Position numbers and translations under genes: made by a program. This document shows positions 36,536 through 47,608 of a stretch of 64,000 nt of DNA, piece after piece. The notes under the pieces were generated by a model that had not been told where the DNA came from, did not search any database, and saw nothing but the letters and a program-made list of their open reading frames with translations. The stretch lies in NCBI GenBank assembly GCA_947500645.1, contig CANMSD010000001.1, positions 496,001-560,000 on the forward strand, in the 5' to 3' direction. Each line of letters opens with the position of its first letter. Within the stretch, counting starts at the first letter, position 1. The stretch is from an uncultured Erythrobacter sp. (GTDB taxonomy: Bacteria; Pseudomonadota; Alphaproteobacteria; Sphingomonadales; Sphingomonadaceae).

Positions 36536-37822
36536 TTAGCGCTTGTCGACAGGCACGTAATCGCGCTGCGTCGGGCCCGTGTAGAGCTGACGCGGACGAC
36601 CGATGACCTGGCCTGGATCGGAGATCATCTCGTTCCACTGCGCGACCCAACCTACGGTACGGGCGAGCGCGAAGAGCGCGGTGAACATCGTGGTCGGGAA
36701 GCCGATCGAGGACAGGATGATACCGGAATAGAAGTCCACATTCGGGAACAGCTTCTTTTCCTTGAAATAATCGTCGTTGAGGGCGATTTCTTCGAGCTGC
36801 AAGGCGGTCTCGAACACCGGATCGGTGACGTTCAAGGCTTCAAACACCTCACGCAGGGTCTGCTGCATCACGGTCGCCCGCGGATCGTAGTTCTTGTAGA
36901 CCCGGTGGCCGAAGCCCATCAGGCGAAACGGATCGTTCTTGTCCTTGGCCCGCTCAATGTAGTGCGGGATCTTATCCGGTGAACCGATTTCCTGCAGCAT
37001 GTTGAGCGCTGCTTCGTTCGCGCCGCCGTGTGCAGGGCCCCACAGGCAAGCAATGCCGGCAGCGATACAGGCAAACGGGTTTGCGCCCGAAGAACCGGCA
37101 AGGCGAACGGTCGAAGTCGATGCGTTCTGCTCGTGATCGGCGTGGAGAATGAAGATGCGATCCATCGCCTTTTCAATGGCAGGGTGCACTTCATATTCCT
37201 CAGCCGGAACGCCGAAGGTCATGCGCAGGAAATTCCCAGTGTAGCTGAGGTCGTTCTTCGGCTGCATGAAAGGCTGGCCGACGGCATATTTGTAAGCCAT
37301 CGCAGCAATCGTCGGCATCTTTGCGATCAAGCGGTGAGAGCTGATCGTGCGGTGCTCCGGATCGGAAATGTCTGTGCTGTCGTGGTAGAAGGCCGACAGA
37401 GCCCCGACCACGCCGCACATGATCGCCATCGGGTGCGCATCGCGGCGGAAACCCTGGACGAACTGGCGCAGTTGATCGTGCAGCATGGTGTGCCGGGTGA
37501 TCGTGTAGGTAAAATCGTCAAGCTCGGCCTGGTCCGGCAGTTCACCATTCAGCAGTAGGTAGGAGACTTCCATGAAGCTGGAATGTTCGGCCAGCTGACC
37601 GATTGGATAGCCCCGGTGCAGCAGCACACCTTCATTGCCATCGATGTAAGTCAGCGCACTTTCGCAGCTCGCAGTCGATTTATAACCTGGGTCAAACGTG
37701 AACGCGCCGGTTTGCCCGTACAGCTTGCGGATATCGACCACATCGGGGCCCGTGCTGCCTTCGAGCACCGGAAATTCATAGCTTTCGCCGCCCAGTTCGA
37801 GCTTTGCGTGCTTGTCTGACAA
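36536..37822 (-). CDS. gltA: Citrate synthase
   Basis: Condenses acetyl-CoA with oxaloacetate to citrate in the first step of the TCA cycle. The 428-residue protein is the large (type II, Gram-negative) form. Catalytic His residues are in GPAHGGANE and [15 protein letters not shown], with the Asp in [12 protein letters not shown]. The start is taken as TTG 37822, giving [12 protein letters not shown], because AGGAG lies about eight bases upstream; an earlier TTG at 37837 would place that Shine-Dalgarno inside the gene. It lies 47 bases after gltX. Confidence 0.96.
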   Translation of the reverse strand: MSDKHAKLELGGESYEFPVLEGSTGPDVVDIRKLYGQTGAFTFDPGYKSTASCESALTYIDGNEGVLLHRGYPIGQLAEHSSFMEVSYLLLNGELPDQAELDDFTYTITRHTMLHDQLRQFVQGFRRDAHPMAIMCGVVGALSAFYHDSTDISDPEHRTISSHRLIAKMPTIAAMAYKYAVGQPFMQPKNDLSYTGNFLRMTFGVPAEEYEVHPAIEKAMDRIFILHADHEQNASTSTVRLAGSSGANPFACIAAGIACLWGPAHGGANEAALNMLQEIGSPDKIPHYIERAKDKNDPFRLMGFGHRVYKNYDPRATVMQQTLREVFEALNVTDPVFETALQLEEIALNDDYFKEKKLFPNVDFYSGIILSSIGFPTTMFTALFALARTVGWVAQWNEMISDPGQVIGRPRQLYTGPTQRDYVPVDKR

Positions 37823-37869
37823 AACCTGTCTCCTCAATTCCTACCTGCGTGCCGTGCCTGCGTTCAGGC

Positions 37870-39288
37870 TCAGCTGGCTTGCGCGTTCAGACGCGCCAGA
37901 GCTTCTTCCCGTCCCAAGAGGACCAGAACATCGAAAATACCAGGCGAGGTTGTCGTCCCGGTGAGAGCTGCGCGCATTGGCTGCGCGAGCTTGCCTAGGC
38001 CCAGTTCATGCGCCTCTGCGAGTGCTTTTGTACTGGCTTCGAGGGCCTCACTTGTCCAGTGATTTTCGTCGCTCAGCGCTTGCACCACGAGCGACAAACG
38101 CGCTTTGCCCTCATCATCGAGCAGTTTTGCGGCCTTCTCAGTCATTTCAAGCGGACGTTGTTTGAACAGAAACGCTGCACCATCAGCAAGTTCATGGAGG
38201 TTCTTTGCACGCGTTTTGAGTACGGGCATGGCCTTGGCGAGCAGGTCCATATCTGCACCGCCTTCTAGCATCGGCAGAACCTGCTTCGCCAGCTCGCGGT
38301 CTTCTGCCTCGCGGATGTAGTGGCCGTTCAGGTTTTCGAGCTTCTTGATGTCGAAACGCGATGGACTCTTGCCCACACCGGAGAGGTTGAACAGTTTGAT
38401 AGCCTCTGCGCGGGTGATTTCTTCGCGGTCGCCGTGCCCCCAGCCAAGCCGCAGGAGGTAGTTGAAGAGTGCATCGGAAAGAATGCCCATTTCGTCGCGA
38501 TAGGCATCCACACCCAGCGCGCCGTGTCGTTTCGACAGCTTCGCGCCGTCAGACCCGTGGATCAGGGGGATGTGCGCATAGGTTGGATCCGACCAGTCAC
38601 CTTCGATTTGATCCATCGCGTGATAGATTGGCAGTTGTCGGAACGCGTTATTAAGGTGGTCGTCACCGCGGATCACATGGGTCACGCCCATATCGTGATC
38701 GTCGACCACGGCCGCGAGCATATAGGTCGGCGTGCCATCGGCGCGCAGGATGATGTAATCGTCGAGCTCCGCATTTTTGACCGAAACCGAACCTTGCACT
38801 TCATCCTCGATGGTCGCCTCGCCATCGTTCGGCGTCTTGAGACGTACAACGAACGGAGCGCCTTTGGGTGCCTCTGAGGCGTCACGGTCGCGCCAGCGCC
38901 CGTCATAGCGCATCGGCTGTTTGTTCTCTCGCTGCTGCGCGCGCATCGCTTCGAGCTCTTCCGGCGTCGCAAAACACTTATAGGCCTGACCTGCCTCAAG
39001 CAGCTTGTGTGCTACCTCGGCATGACGATCAGCTCGTTGAGACTGGAAAGTCGGCTCATCATCATAATCGAGCCCAAGCCAGTTCAACCCATCCAGGATC
39101 GCGTCGATCGCTTCCTGAGTGGAACGCTTGCGGTCGGTATCTTCGATCCGCAGCAGCGCCTTGCCGCCGTGGTGACGCGAATACAGCCAGTTAAACAGGG
39201 CCGTACGCGCCCCACCAATATGCAGGAAGCCCGTGGGCGAGGGCGCAAACCGGGTGACAACCCCTTTCGATGCGCTTTCGCTTGCCAT
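37870..39288 (-). CDS. gltX: Glutamyl-tRNA synthetase
   Basis: Charges tRNA-Glu (and perhaps tRNA-Gln, where a GatCAB route is used). The 472-residue protein begins with the class I signature [22 protein letters not shown] (HIGH-like HIGG) and has the KMSKS-like loop [10 protein letters not shown]. Zinc-type Cys residues are not evident. ATG 39288 follows AAGGAAA at about nine bases; an in-frame ATG at 39318 is less likely. It is divergent from comEC and upstream of gltA. Confidence 0.95.
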   Translation of the reverse strand: MASESASKGVVTRFAPSPTGFLHIGGARTALFNWLYSRHHGGKALLRIEDTDRKRSTQEAIDAILDGLNWLGLDYDDEPTFQSQRADRHAEVAHKLLEAGQAYKCFATPEELEAMRAQQRENKQPMRYDGRWRDRDASEAPKGAPFVVRLKTPNDGEATIEDEVQGSVSVKNAELDDYIILRADGTPTYMLAAVVDDHDMGVTHVIRGDDHLNNAFRQLPIYHAMDQIEGDWSDPTYAHIPLIHGSDGAKLSKRHGALGVDAYRDEMGILSDALFNYLLRLGWGHGDREEITRAEAIKLFNLSGVGKSPSRFDIKKLENLNGHYIREAEDRELAKQVLPMLEGGADMDLLAKAMPVLKTRAKNLHELADGAAFLFKQRPLEMTEKAAKLLDDEGKARLSLVVQALSDENHWTSEALEASTKALAEAHELGLGKLAQPMRAALTGTTTSPGIFDVLVLLGREEALARLNAQAS

Positions 39289-39430
39289 AGCTCGTGATTT
39301 CCTTTTGTAGTTGCGCATGGTCGCGCACGGGTCGCCAGATGTGCCGATTGGGGGTGGGGCCGACAACAGCCCCGACACCAATGATGTTGCAGTGCAGCGC
39401 ACTTGGCGCAAGACCCCGGCCTTGTCCAGT

Positions 39431-41521
39431 ATGGGGCCGCGCCTAGGCACCATTTTCGAAGATTTTCTAGCGGGGGCCGGATTCGATCGTGCACCGTGGA
39501 TCGCAGTTGTATTTGCGGGCGGCATTCTCACATGGTTTGCGCTCGGATCGCCGTGGCAATGGGCGAGCGCGATTGTCGCTGGCTTGCTGCTGGCGATTGC
39601 GGCTGCTGCAATCTGGCGCGGTATGGAAGATCGCGTGCTTCTGCGCCAGGCAGCAATAACGGTGGGACTGGTCTTCGCAGCCGGGGTCGCGACGATCTGG
39701 CTGCGCTCGGAAATGGTCGGGGCGGAGCCGATTGAGCGCCCAGTTGTGGAGCGTATCCAGGGCTATGTGCTGGAGCGTGAAGATCAGCCGGCGCAGAATC
39801 GCATCCGCCTCGTGATGGCGGTGCGCGACGCGGAGAGCGGCGAAAGCCGCAAGATTCGCGTCAATGTGCCTACCGAGCAGGCCAGACCGGAAATCGCCGA
39901 GGGCGCAGTTGTGAAGCTGCGCGCGCGCCTTATGCCGCCCGCCTCGCCGATGCTGCCGGGAGCCTATGATTTTGCCCGCGCAGCCTGGTTCAAAGGGTTG
40001 GCCGGAACAGGAAGCGTGATCGGCGAGATCGAGCTAGTCGAGGGCGCGGACAACTCTGGCACGATCCCGCGAATCCAACGCGTTCTCTCGTCCCACGTGC
40101 GCGAGCGAGTCGATGGCTCTGCCGGAACCATTGCCGCAGCTTTTGCCAGTGGCGACCGCGGCGGGATCGCGGAGGCAGACGAAGATGCCATGCGCGATGC
40201 AGGCCTGACGCACCTGCTCTCAATCAGCGGTTTGCATGTTAGCGCGGTTATCGCAGCGGCGTATCTCGTGACACTCAAATTGTTGGCGCTGTTTCCGGCT
40301 ATCGCGCTGCGGCTACGCTTACCCATCGCTGCGGCTGCGATGGGAGCCCTGGCCGGCATTGGCTACACCCTGCTGACCGGAGCGGAAGTTCCGACCGTGA
40401 GGAGCTGCGTTGCGGCCATGCTTGTCCTGATCGCGCTTGCAATGGGCCGTGATGCGCTTTCCCTGAGAATGGTAGCTATGGCGGCAATGTTCGTCATGCT
40501 GCTTTGGCCGGAGTCCGTCGTCGGCCCGAGCTTCCAGATGAGCTTTTCAGCCGTGATCGCCATCGTCGCGCTGCACACATCTAGACCGGTAAAGGCCTTT
40601 CTCGCGGCGCGCGAAGAGAGTTGGTTCAGGCACACCGGTCGCAGGGTCATCATGCTGTTCGTCACCGGCTTGGTGATCGAAATCGCGCTGATGCCGATCG
40701 TGCTGTTCCACTTCCATCGCGCGGGGGTCTACGGAGCCTTTGCCAACGTGATAGCCATTCCTCTTGTGACCTTTATCTCCATGCCGCTGATTGCCTTTGC
40801 ATTGGTGCTGGACCTGCTGGGACTGGGTGCGCCGATCTGGTGGTTGGTCGAACGCTCGCTCGAACTTCTACTGGCGATTGCGCACTGGACCTCTGCGCAG
40901 CCTGGTTCGGTCAAGCTGATGCCGCAAATGAGCCAGCTTACCATCGCATTGTTTGTCATTGGCGCACTATGGCTGGCCCTGTGGAACGGGCGCGCACGAT
41001 TGCTGGGCTTTGTTCCGGCAATCGCCGCTACGCTGTTGCTCATGACAACACCGATCCCCGACGTGCTGATCGGGCGCGATGGCCGCCATGTCGGGGTGAC
41101 TATCGACGGCGACCGCCTGCTGTCCTTGCGCAATTCACGTTCGTCCTATGCGCGCGAAAATTTGCTCGAACTTGCCAGCGTTTCGTCCGATCCAATCCCG
41201 ATGGCGGAATGGCCCGGAGCGCGCTGCTCCACCGAATTCTGCTTGCTCGAGATTGAGCGCGGCGGGAGCGAATGGACGCTGATGATGGCGCGTAACCGCG
41301 AATTGATTGAAGAGCGTGCTCTCGCCGCCGCTTGCGAGCGATCCGATATCGTCGTCGCCGATCGCTACCTCCCCGGCTCCTGCAAGCCTCGCTGGCTGAA
41401 GGCCGATCGCGGCTTCCTGAGAGAACATGGCGGCCTCGCGCTCGACCTGTCGTCAGAGACGATCACCAGCGTCGTCGCCACACAGGGCCAGCATGGCTGG
41501 TGGCGCGGGAAAGCGGATTAA
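39431..41521 (+). CDS. comEC: ComEC/Rec2 family competence-type membrane protein
   Basis: Predicted inner-membrane channel for single-stranded DNA uptake. The protein has ~10 membrane helices; the competence-domain signature is [20 protein letters not shown], after the N-terminal soluble DUF4131-like part. The last ~150 residues stand where many ComEC proteins carry a metallo-beta-lactamase-like domain, but I see no HxHxDH metal motif. ATG 39431 is chosen because it starts just before the first membrane helix and leaves room for divergent promoters. ATG 39317 is in frame but adds 38 low-complexity residues and nearly abuts gltX. Other competence genes are not in this window. Confidence 0.87.
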   Translation: MGPRLGTIFEDFLAGAGFDRAPWIAVVFAGGILTWFALGSPWQWASAIVAGLLLAIAAAAIWRGMEDRVLLRQAAITVGLVFAAGVATIWLRSEMVGAEPIERPVVERIQGYVLEREDQPAQNRIRLVMAVRDAESGESRKIRVNVPTEQARPEIAEGAVVKLRARLMPPASPMLPGAYDFARAAWFKGLAGTGSVIGEIELVEGADNSGTIPRIQRVLSSHVRERVDGSAGTIAAAFASGDRGGIAEADEDAMRDAGLTHLLSISGLHVSAVIAAAYLVTLKLLALFPAIALRLRLPIAAAAMGALAGIGYTLLTGAEVPTVRSCVAAMLVLIALAMGRDALSLRMVAMAAMFVMLLWPESVVGPSFQMSFSAVIAIVALHTSRPVKAFLAAREESWFRHTGRRVIMLFVTGLVIEIALMPIVLFHFHRAGVYGAFANVIAIPLVTFISMPLIAFALVLDLLGLGAPIWWLVERSLELLLAIAHWTSAQPGSVKLMPQMSQLTIALFVIGALWLALWNGRARLLGFVPAIAATLLLMTTPIPDVLIGRDGRHVGVTIDGDRLLSLRNSRSSYARENLLELASVSSDPIPMAEWPGARCSTEFCLLEIERGGSEWTLMMARNRELIEERALAAACERSDIVVADRYLPGSCKPRWLKADRGFLREHGGLALDLSSETITSVVATQGQHGWWRGKAD

Positions 41522-41555
41522 GCCATCGCCGCGCGCACCCGATTTGCCGTTCAGG

Positions 41556-42251
41556 TCAATGATAGCGCCGCAGCAGACCCGCGAGCTTACCCTGAACCTG
41601 CACTTCAGCCGGCTGATAGATCTGCGCCTCGTAAGCGCCGTTGGCCGGATCGAGCCGCACCATGCCCTTATCCTTGTGCAGATATTTGAGCGTCGCTTCT
41701 TCGCCGCGCACCAGAGCCACAACGATTTCGCCATCGCGCGCAGCATCGGTGCGTTTCACCAGCGCAAAGTCACCGTCGAAAATGCCCGCTTCGATCATCG
41801 AATCGCCAGACACCTCAAGCGCATAATGTTCACCCGGACCGAGCAGCGCCGCCGGTACCGGAAGACTGCTTTGCCCCTCGAGCGCTTCGATTGGGGCACC
41901 GGCCGCAATCCGCCCGTGAAGCGGAATCTCGATTACGTCGTTTGCAGGTTCAGGCGCAGTGTCATTCGCGCTCGGCTTAGAGGTCGCGCGCGACACCACG
42001 TCGTTGGCGACTGCCGCTCGAGGGGTAGGGGTCGCGTCCTCGGGCTGCTTGATCACTTCCAATGCGCGCGCCCGGTTGGGCAGACGCCGGATAAAGCCTC
42101 GCTCCTCCAGAGCCGAAATCAGGCGATGAACGCCCGACTTGCTCTTCAAATCGAGCGCTTCCTTCATTTCCTCGAAAGATGGCGAAATGCCTGTCTCTTC
42201 AAGCCGCTCCTGAATGAAGCGGATCAGTTCGTGCTGCTTTGCCGTCAGCAT
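41556..42251 (-). CDS. lexA: LexA repressor
   Basis: Represses SOS genes and self-cleaves with activated RecA. The 231-residue protein has the N-terminal winged helix ([32 protein letters not shown]), a ~40-residue linker and the S24 peptidase-like domain. The cleavage bond is Ala117-Gly118 (RIAAGAPIE), with catalytic Ser151 (SGDSMIEAG) and Lys189 (ATLKYL). A good promoter and SOS box lie 115-157 bases upstream, as expected for autoregulation. It converges on comEC. Confidence 0.96.
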   Translation of the reverse strand: MLTAKQHELIRFIQERLEETGISPSFEEMKEALDLKSKSGVHRLISALEERGFIRRLPNRARALEVIKQPEDATPTPRAAVANDVVSRATSKPSANDTAPEPANDVIEIPLHGRIAAGAPIEALEGQSSLPVPAALLGPGEHYALEVSGDSMIEAGIFDGDFALVKRTDAARDGEIVVALVRGEEATLKYLHKDKGMVRLDPANGAYEAQIYQPAEVQVQGKLAGLLRRYH

Positions 42252-42365
42252 ACGAAAAACTCCTTTGCTCGCGCATCACTGGGATACGCAGATGCATTTC
42301 CGAACGTGCTCAAAGAGGCACCGAAACAGGTGCGTTGTGACCACTCCATCGCGCACCGATAAGGT

Positions 42366-42380
42366 GAACGAATGCGGAAC
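42366..42380 (-). promoter_or_regulatory. LexA-binding SOS box of the alphaproteobacterial type
   Basis: GAACGAATGCGGAAC fits GAAC-N7-GAAC exactly (GTTC-N7-GTTC on the lexA strand). That is the established LexA target in alphaproteobacteria, distinct from the E. coli CTGT-N8-ACAG. It overlaps the last base of the predicted -10 box of lexA, so bound LexA would block transcription start. Confidence 0.85.
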
Positions 42381-42408
42381 AATTAGGAAACTTCGTTCAT
42401 CGAGTCAA
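42380..42408 (-). promoter_or_regulatory. Sigma-70-type promoter of lexA
   Basis: On the minus strand, TTGACT (-35, 42403-42408) and TAATTG (-10, 42380-42385) are separated by exactly 17 bases. This leaves a leader of roughly 120 bases before the lexA ATG. The SOS box begins within the -10 element. Confidence 0.7.
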
Positions 42409-42417
42409 GCGCGCTAC

Positions 42418-43632
42418 TCACGCAATACCGCCATTTTGAAGGGTTAACACCTGTACGCGTTCTCCAGCGCTGGCGGCGGGCGATCCTTCACGCCGCACAA
42501 TCAGGCAATTGGCGCTCGCGAGTGCCACCAATGCAGAGGAGTCCTGCGAGCCGGCGCGATGGACCATCTTGCCATCATGTACAGCGCGTAGGAACTCGCG
42601 GCGGGTGCCGACTTCTGGCAGGTCTTCGCCAAGTGTCAGTTCAACTGGTTGGGGCAGGGAGCTTGCTGCGCCCATGGCCGCTCGCACCAATGGCAGGGCG
42701 AACAGGTAGCAGGTGACGAAGCTCGATACCGGATTGCCGGGTAGGCCGAGGATCACCTGGCTGGTTCCGTCATCGCGAGGTCGGGTCGCCACCATCAGCG
42801 GTTTGCCCGGCTTGATCGCGACCTTCCAGAAGGCAAGCGCTGCGCCCCAGTCCTTGAGCGCCTGTTGAACGAGGTCGTGATCGCCGACCGATGCGCCACC
42901 GGAGGTGATGAGTATATCGGCTGCTTCCGCCTTGCCCAGCGCCTCGGCCAATGCGCCCAGATCGTCTGGCACCGGACCAATTCGGTCGATTACGCAACCC
43001 AAAGGGGCGAGCATGGAGGCTATCATGGCCCCATTACTGGCCGGGATCTGGTCAGGGCCGCAATTGACGGGATCGCTGGCCAGCTCATCGCCGCTATCGA
43101 GCACGGCCACTCGGGGAGCCTTGCACACGGGCACTTCCCCGTGTCCGGATGAGAGCGCGAGTGCCAACTGACCCGGACCGATGCGCGTTCCGGCCTGCAA
43201 GACCTCGTCGCCTTCGCGAAAGTCGAAGCCCTTGGGTCGCACGTGCTTACCTGCAGCAGGCGTTTCGGCGGCGCTGATCCGAACGCCATCGACGCTCGCA
43301 TTCTCCTGGATCAGCACGCTTTGCGCACCGTCTGGCATGTGCGCTCCGGTCGAGATGCGCACGCACTGGTCGAGCTTCAGAGCGCCTACGAAGGGAGTGC
43401 CCGCCCGGCTCTCACCGACCAACTCCCATGGACCATTCCCGCACACCGCATAGCCATCCATCGCCGAGAGGTCAGCCGAGGGCTGGGTGCGAGCAGCGAT
43501 CAGGTCGGATGCGATGTAACGCCCAAGCGCATCTTCAGTACTCAGTCGCTCGGTCTCCATCACCGGCACCAGAGCCAGCAACCGCTCCTGCGCGTCTTCG
43601 AGCGAAAGCAACTTGCTCAATCCGCCTTCCAA
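42418..43632 (-). CDS. moeA: Molybdopterin molybdenumtransferase MoeA
   Basis: Inserts molybdate into adenylylated molybdopterin to form Moco. The 404-residue protein has the family blocks [25 protein letters not shown]..., the MPT-binding region [26 protein letters not shown] and [11 protein letters not shown]. The ATG at 43632 overlaps the moaC stop by 16 bases. TTG 43620, overlapping by 4, is a possible alternative that removes four residues. It is the last gene of a long minus-strand array and is followed by the lexA promoter. Confidence 0.93.
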   Translation of the reverse strand: MEGGLSKLLSLEDAQERLLALVPVMETERLSTEDALGRYIASDLIAARTQPSADLSAMDGYAVCGNGPWELVGESRAGTPFVGALKLDQCVRISTGAHMPDGAQSVLIQENASVDGVRISAAETPAAGKHVRPKGFDFREGDEVLQAGTRIGPGQLALALSSGHGEVPVCKAPRVAVLDSGDELASDPVNCGPDQIPASNGAMIASMLAPLGCVIDRIGPVPDDLGALAEALGKAEAADILITSGGASVGDHDLVQQALKDWGAALAFWKVAIKPGKPLMVATRPRDDGTSQVILGLPGNPVSSFVTCYLFALPLVRAAMGAASSLPQPVELTLGEDLPEVGTRREFLRAVHDGKMVHRAGSQDSSALVALASANCLIVRREGSPAASAGERVQVLTLQNGGIA

Positions 43633-44087
43633 TGACCGATCTTGCCGCCGCGCTTCTCGATCAGGCGCACTTCGCCGATGACCATGCCCTTATCCACCGC
43701 CTTGGCCATGTCGTAGACCGTCAGTAGCGCGGTCGACACCGCCACCATCGCCTCCATCTCGACGCCGGTCTTCCCGGTCAGGGAAGCGCTAGCGGTCGCC
43801 CTGATGCCATCATCCTCGAAGGCAAAGTCGACGCTCACCGCATCGAGCGCGAGAGGATGACAGAGCGGGATCAGCTCGCCCGTTTTCTTGGCGGCCATGA
43901 TGCCTGCGATCCGCGCGGCACCCAACACATCGCCCTTGGGCGCATTGCCGTCCCGCACGGCAGTGAGCGCATCTGCACTCATGCGGATCACCCCAGAGGC
44001 AATCGCGAGCCGCTCGTTCGCCTGCTTGCCGCCGACATCGACCATGCGTGCCGCGCCATCTCCGTCCAGATGGGTGAGTTTGCTCAT
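43617..44087 (-). CDS. moaC: Cyclic pyranopterin monophosphate synthase MoaC
   Basis: Converts the MoaA product to cyclic pyranopterin monophosphate in molybdenum-cofactor synthesis. The 156-residue length is normal. Signatures [29 protein letters not shown] and [23 protein letters not shown] contain the conserved Lys, His and Glu/Met residues of the active site. ATG 44087 follows GAGGTGA. The gene is coupled to moeA; moaA is not in the window. A 276-base structured spacer separates it from trpC. Confidence 0.95.
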   Translation of the reverse strand: MSKLTHLDGDGAARMVDVGGKQANERLAIASGVIRMSADALTAVRDGNAPKGDVLGAARIAGIMAAKKTGELIPLCHPLALDAVSVDFAFEDDGIRATASASLTGKTGVEMEAMVAVSTALLTVYDMAKAVDKGMVIGEVRLIEKRGGKIGHWKAD

Positions 44088-44222
44088 GCCATCACCTCGC
44101 TCGTTTCGTCGTACGTGAAGCACGTTTGGAACACATGGAACACAGTCCTGAGATTTAAAACCAATCGATCAAACGGGCACGTTTTAATCGGTTTTGCCGA
44201 TTTTAACGAGGAGACCGGGCCA

Positions 44223-44292
44223 CCCGCACCCGCCGCCTTTCCACCCGGATCGTATCCGAAACTATTCCGACTGGAACGGTGGAGGGTGCGGG
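44223..44292. other. Structured spacer between trpC and moaC
   Basis: The 276-base space between trpC and moaC has no credible gene. It contains a perfect 9-base stem (CCCGCACCC at 44223-44231 with GGGTGCGGG at 44284-44292) enclosing a perfect CGGAT-CGT-ATCCG hairpin (44246-44258). Nearer moaC there is a 5-base hairpin (44113-44125) and a tandem GGAACAC repeat (44128-44143). It could be a terminator, processing site or leader element for moaC; its role is unproven. Confidence 0.4.
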
Positions 44293-44363
44293 TAAATCTG
44301 CGCTGCGTCGAAAAGCTCATTCCAACTCTCTGCCAGCTTTCCCGCGAGTAGGACAGTATCGCC

Positions 44364-45149
44364 TTATCCGCGCAGCAAGGCCTGCGTCGCGGCAGCAACA
44401 TCATCGGCCCGCATCAGGCTTTCCCCGACCAGAAAACTGCGCACGCCTGCGCGAGCAAGCCGGGTGCAATCGTCATGCGTATTGATCCCGCTTTCGCCGA
44501 TGATCAAAGCGCCTTCGGGTGCCAGCGGCGCAAGCCGTTCGGTATTCGCAAGATCGGTGGTGAAGGTTTTGAGATCCCGATTGTTGACTCCGATCAGCCG
44601 AGATTTGAGCGCATGCGCTCGCTCCATCTCGGCCTCGTCATGCACCTCTACCAGCACATCCATGTCGCGCTCCACCGCGGCAGCTTCGATTTCCAGCATT
44701 TGCAGGTCATCCAGCGCGGCGACGATGATCAGGATCGCGTCCGCCCCCATCGCACGCGCCTCTGCGCACTGCCAAGGATCGACCATGAAGTCCTTGCGCA
44801 AGACCGGCAGGTCGCAGGCCGCACGTGCTTCGACCAAGTAATCCTCATGCCCCTGAAAGTAAGGCGCATCGGTCAGCACGGACAGGCAGGCAGCGCCGCC
44901 CGCCTGATAGTCGCGGGCATGGTCGGCCGGACGGAAATCTTCGCGGATCAGACCCTTAGACGGGCTCGCCTTCTTCACTTCCGCGATCAGGCCAAACCCT
45001 TTGTCGCTTGCTGTGCGCAGAGCCGTCTCAAACCCGCGCGGGGCAGATTGGCTCGCCGCGCGGTGATCCAAAGCCGTGACCGAGCGTTCGGCCCGGCGCT
45101 GGCCCACTTCGATACGTTTGTTCGCGCAGATTTCTTCAAGCTTGTTCAT
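44364..45149 (-). CDS. trpC: Indole-3-glycerol phosphate synthase
   Basis: Closes the indole ring in tryptophan synthesis. The 261-residue TIM-barrel protein is monofunctional, not fused to TrpF. Motifs include [15 protein letters not shown] (catalytic Lys), [33 protein letters not shown] and IGESGI, all as expected. It follows trpD after 12 bases. Further trp genes (trpF, trpB, trpA) are not in this window. Confidence 0.96.
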   Translation of the reverse strand: MNKLEEICANKRIEVGQRRAERSVTALDHRAASQSAPRGFETALRTASDKGFGLIAEVKKASPSKGLIREDFRPADHARDYQAGGAACLSVLTDAPYFQGHEDYLVEARAACDLPVLRKDFMVDPWQCAEARAMGADAILIIVAALDDLQMLEIEAAAVERDMDVLVEVHDEAEMERAHALKSRLIGVNNRDLKTFTTDLANTERLAPLAPEGALIIGESGINTHDDCTRLARAGVRSFLVGESLMRADDVAAATQALLRG

Positions 45150-45161
45150 GGCAGTTCCGGC

Positions 45162-46154
45162 TCACTTCGCCATTTCGATCCAGCGTTCGAGCAGGCGTTT
45201 CGCCGCGCCGCTATCGAGCGCTTCGCGGGCCAATTCCGCGCCTTCGCCCCAATCGTCGACCTTGCCCGCAACGATCAGCGTGCCCGCCGCATTGAGGACA
45301 ACGGCATCGCGATAGTGGCCGGGCGCGCCCATTAGCAGCGCGCCAAGCGCCTTGGCGTTGAAAACTGCGTCATCGCCTCTGATGGCTTCGACCGGCGCGT
45401 TGGCGATGCCGATCTGCGCGGCGTCCATCCGCCGCATTTCAAACTCATCATTGGCAACATCGGCCAGCTCGTTGCCGCCTGCGAGACTCAGCTCGTCCAA
45501 ACCCTCGTCACCAGAGACGATAAAGGTCCGTTCGGTGCCCAGTTTGGCCTTGGCCTCGGCATAGATAGGCACATAGGCCGGGCGGGCGATGCCGATCAGT
45601 TGTCGATTGACCCCGGCGGGGTTGGAAAGCGGCCCCATCAGGTTGAAGATCGTACGCTTGCCGATCTTCATGCGGATCGGTTGGATGCGACCCATCGCCG
45701 GATGATGGTTCTTGGCAAACAGGAAGCAGATGCCGATTTCGGCCAGCGTCTTCTCCGCCGTTTTTCCCGCCGCATCCATATCGAGGCCCAGCGCCTCGAG
45801 CGTATCCGCCGCTCCCGCCTTGGATGACGCCGCGCGATTGCCATGCTTGGCAACCGGCACGCCGCAGGCCGCAACCACCAGACTGACTGCGGTAGATACA
45901 TTAAGCGTATGATGTCCGTCACCGCCTGTACCGCAGCAATCGACAGCATTGTCGGGAGCTTCAATCGGGATCAATCGGGCTCTCAGCGCGCGCGCCGCCC
46001 CGGCGATCTCGTCGGCAGTCTCGCTGCGCTCGGTCATCGCGAGCAGAAAACGGGCGATTTCCTCATCGCTCGCTTCGCCATCGAGCACCCAGCCAAAGAC
46101 CTCTTCGGCCTCCTCCTCGCTCATATGCGGGACAGCAAGAGGCAGCGTCTTCAT
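45162..46154 (-). CDS. trpD: Anthranilate phosphoribosyltransferase
   Basis: Transfers phosphoribose from PRPP to anthranilate. The 330-residue protein contains the PRPP loop [38 protein letters not shown] and [19 protein letters not shown], all family hallmarks. The start is ATG 46154, overlapping the trpG stop by 4 bases; an earlier GTG/ATG-type extension would lie inside trpG and is not needed. It is separate from trpG, not fused as in enteric bacteria. Confidence 0.96.
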   Translation of the reverse strand: MKTLPLAVPHMSEEEAEEVFGWVLDGEASDEEIARFLLAMTERSETADEIAGAARALRARLIPIEAPDNAVDCCGTGGDGHHTLNVSTAVSLVVAACGVPVAKHGNRAASSKAGAADTLEALGLDMDAAGKTAEKTLAEIGICFLFAKNHHPAMGRIQPIRMKIGKRTIFNLMGPLSNPAGVNRQLIGIARPAYVPIYAEAKAKLGTERTFIVSGDEGLDELSLAGGNELADVANDEFEMRRMDAAQIGIANAPVEAIRGDDAVFNAKALGALLMGAPGHYRDAVVLNAAGTLIVAGKVDDWGEGAELAREALDSGAAKRLLERWIEMAK

Positions 46155-46750
46155 GCGGGTTCCTTTACCGGCAGGCCGCATATGCGGAGGAAGTTGGCAA
46201 GCAGGTCATGACCATGCTCCGTCGCGATGCTTTCCGGGTGGAATTGCACCCCGTGTATCGGCAAGCTTTCATGGCGGAAGCCCATGACGCTGGAAGCATC
46301 CGTGCCGGGCGTATCGGCATGAGCATTTGCGATCAGGCTGTCCGGAGCGTCCACCACTTCGAGGCTGTGATAGCGTGTTGCGTTGAAGGGCGAGGGTAGG
46401 CCCGCAAACATCCCGGTGCCGTCGTGCGTCACGGGAGATGTCTTGCCGTGCATCAAGCCGCCGCGCACGACCTTGCCGCCGAAATGCTGACCGATCGACT
46501 GATGGCCGAGGCACACACCAAGCAATGGCTTTTCCGCATCGGTACAGGCCGCGACGAGGTCGAGACTGATACCAGCTTCGTTGGGCGTGCAGGGACCAGG
46601 CGAAATCAGGAAACCTGCCGCATTGGTTGCAACTGCTTCGCTGGCGGTGAGTGCGTCGTTGCGCTCCACGCGCACCTCCGCTCCCAGTTCCATCAGATAG
46701 TGGACCAGGTTGAAGGTGAAGCTGTCGTAATTGTCGATAACGAGGATCAT
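46151..46750 (-). CDS. trpG: Anthranilate synthase glutamine amidotransferase subunit
   Basis: Releases ammonia from glutamine for anthranilate synthase. The 199-residue class I amidotransferase has nucleophile Cys80 in LLGVCLGHQ, the [11 protein letters not shown] oxyanion region, and the His/Glu pair in GVQFHPESI. The same subunit could also serve p-aminobenzoate synthase (PabA). It lies between the DUF2233 lipoprotein gene and trpD. Confidence 0.95.
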   Translation of the reverse strand: MILVIDNYDSFTFNLVHYLMELGAEVRVERNDALTASEAVATNAAGFLISPGPCTPNEAGISLDLVAACTDAEKPLLGVCLGHQSIGQHFGGKVVRGGLMHGKTSPVTHDGTGMFAGLPSPFNATRYHSLEVVDAPDSLIANAHADTPGTDASSVMGFRHESLPIHGVQFHPESIATEHGHDLLANFLRICGLPVKEPA

Positions 46751-46765
46751 GGTGCGCGTAGCGTT

Positions 46766-47608
46766 CTAGCGTTTTGTCACGACAATCAAGGGGCCGATGC
46801 CCGTGCGGGTGTCGAGCCGATCATTGGCCGGGTCCCACAAGGCAGATACATTTCCGTCCAGGAACAGCGCGTTGGGCACTTCCAGCTCGTCGCGATAGAA
46901 ACGCGCGAGTTGACCAAAACTGAGCGGCGCATCGGAACGCACGAAATGCGCTTTGCCCGACGCATCTACGCCCACACCGTTGCGGATCGCGCGGCTCGGG
47001 CCGTTCTCCGCGATTTCCGGGTGCAGCTCTCCGCCAATCACCAGCATCGGGCCGGATTGCGTGCCGAATTGTGGACGGTCGCGGACGTTGGAATAGAAGC
47101 TGTCGGACGTGCGCACGCGCCAGCTGCCACCTGTGCCGTAAAACACGCCATTGGGTTTCAGGTGGAAATTGCCGGGGCCGTCTGCACGGTTCAGCTCTTT
47201 GAGTCGCTCGCCGCCCTCAACGTAATATCCCACCGGTTGGCCATCATCACCGTACATTCCGCCGTTTACAGCGAAGGCCACGGTCGAGTGGTCGATGCTG
47301 CGCGCAAAGGCGGGCAGGGAACGATAAGCCGCCCCGCCATCCGGGCCAAGCGCAGTGCGAATGCGGTGCTCGGCCGGGTCGGCGATGCAATGAGTTAGCG
47401 GCACGCCCTCGAATGTGACCGAGCGACAGGCGGATTCGACCACCTCTTCCTCGGGCTCTTCTTCCGCGGGTGCCTCAACCACTTCTTCCGCCTCGGGCAG
47501 GGCATCCGGCTCACCAAGCTCCGCACGGATCACCGGCTCGCCCGCAGGCTGTTCGTTGCAGGCGGCAAGCCCGAGCATGGCGGCGAGAAGGATTGCAAAG
47601 CGCTTCAC
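46766..47608 (-). CDS. Phosphodiester glycosidase (DUF2233) family lipoprotein
   Basis: A 280-residue putative lipoprotein inserted between trpE and trpG. The N-terminus VKRFAILLAAMLGLAAC (GTG start) has a lipobox Cys at 17, followed by a Glu/Ala/Pro-rich linker of about 45 residues. The rest matches the NAGPA/DUF2233 fold, with signature pieces FAVNGGMYGDDGQPVGYYVEGG, NGVFYGTG, QSGPMLV, RNGVGVD and the C-terminal NALFLDGNVSALW. Related enzymes remove phosphodiester-linked sugars; the substrate here is unknown. The start overlaps the trpE stop by 4 bases, so expression should follow trpE. Confidence 0.87.
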   Translation of the reverse strand: MKRFAILLAAMLGLAACNEQPAGEPVIRAELGEPDALPEAEEVVEAPAEEEPEEEVVESACRSVTFEGVPLTHCIADPAEHRIRTALGPDGGAAYRSLPAFARSIDHSTVAFAVNGGMYGDDGQPVGYYVEGGERLKELNRADGPGNFHLKPNGVFYGTGGSWRVRTSDSFYSNVRDRPQFGTQSGPMLVIGGELHPEIAENGPSRAIRNGVGVDASGKAHFVRSDAPLSFGQLARFYRDELEVPNALFLDGNVSALWDPANDRLDTRTGIGPLIVVTKR

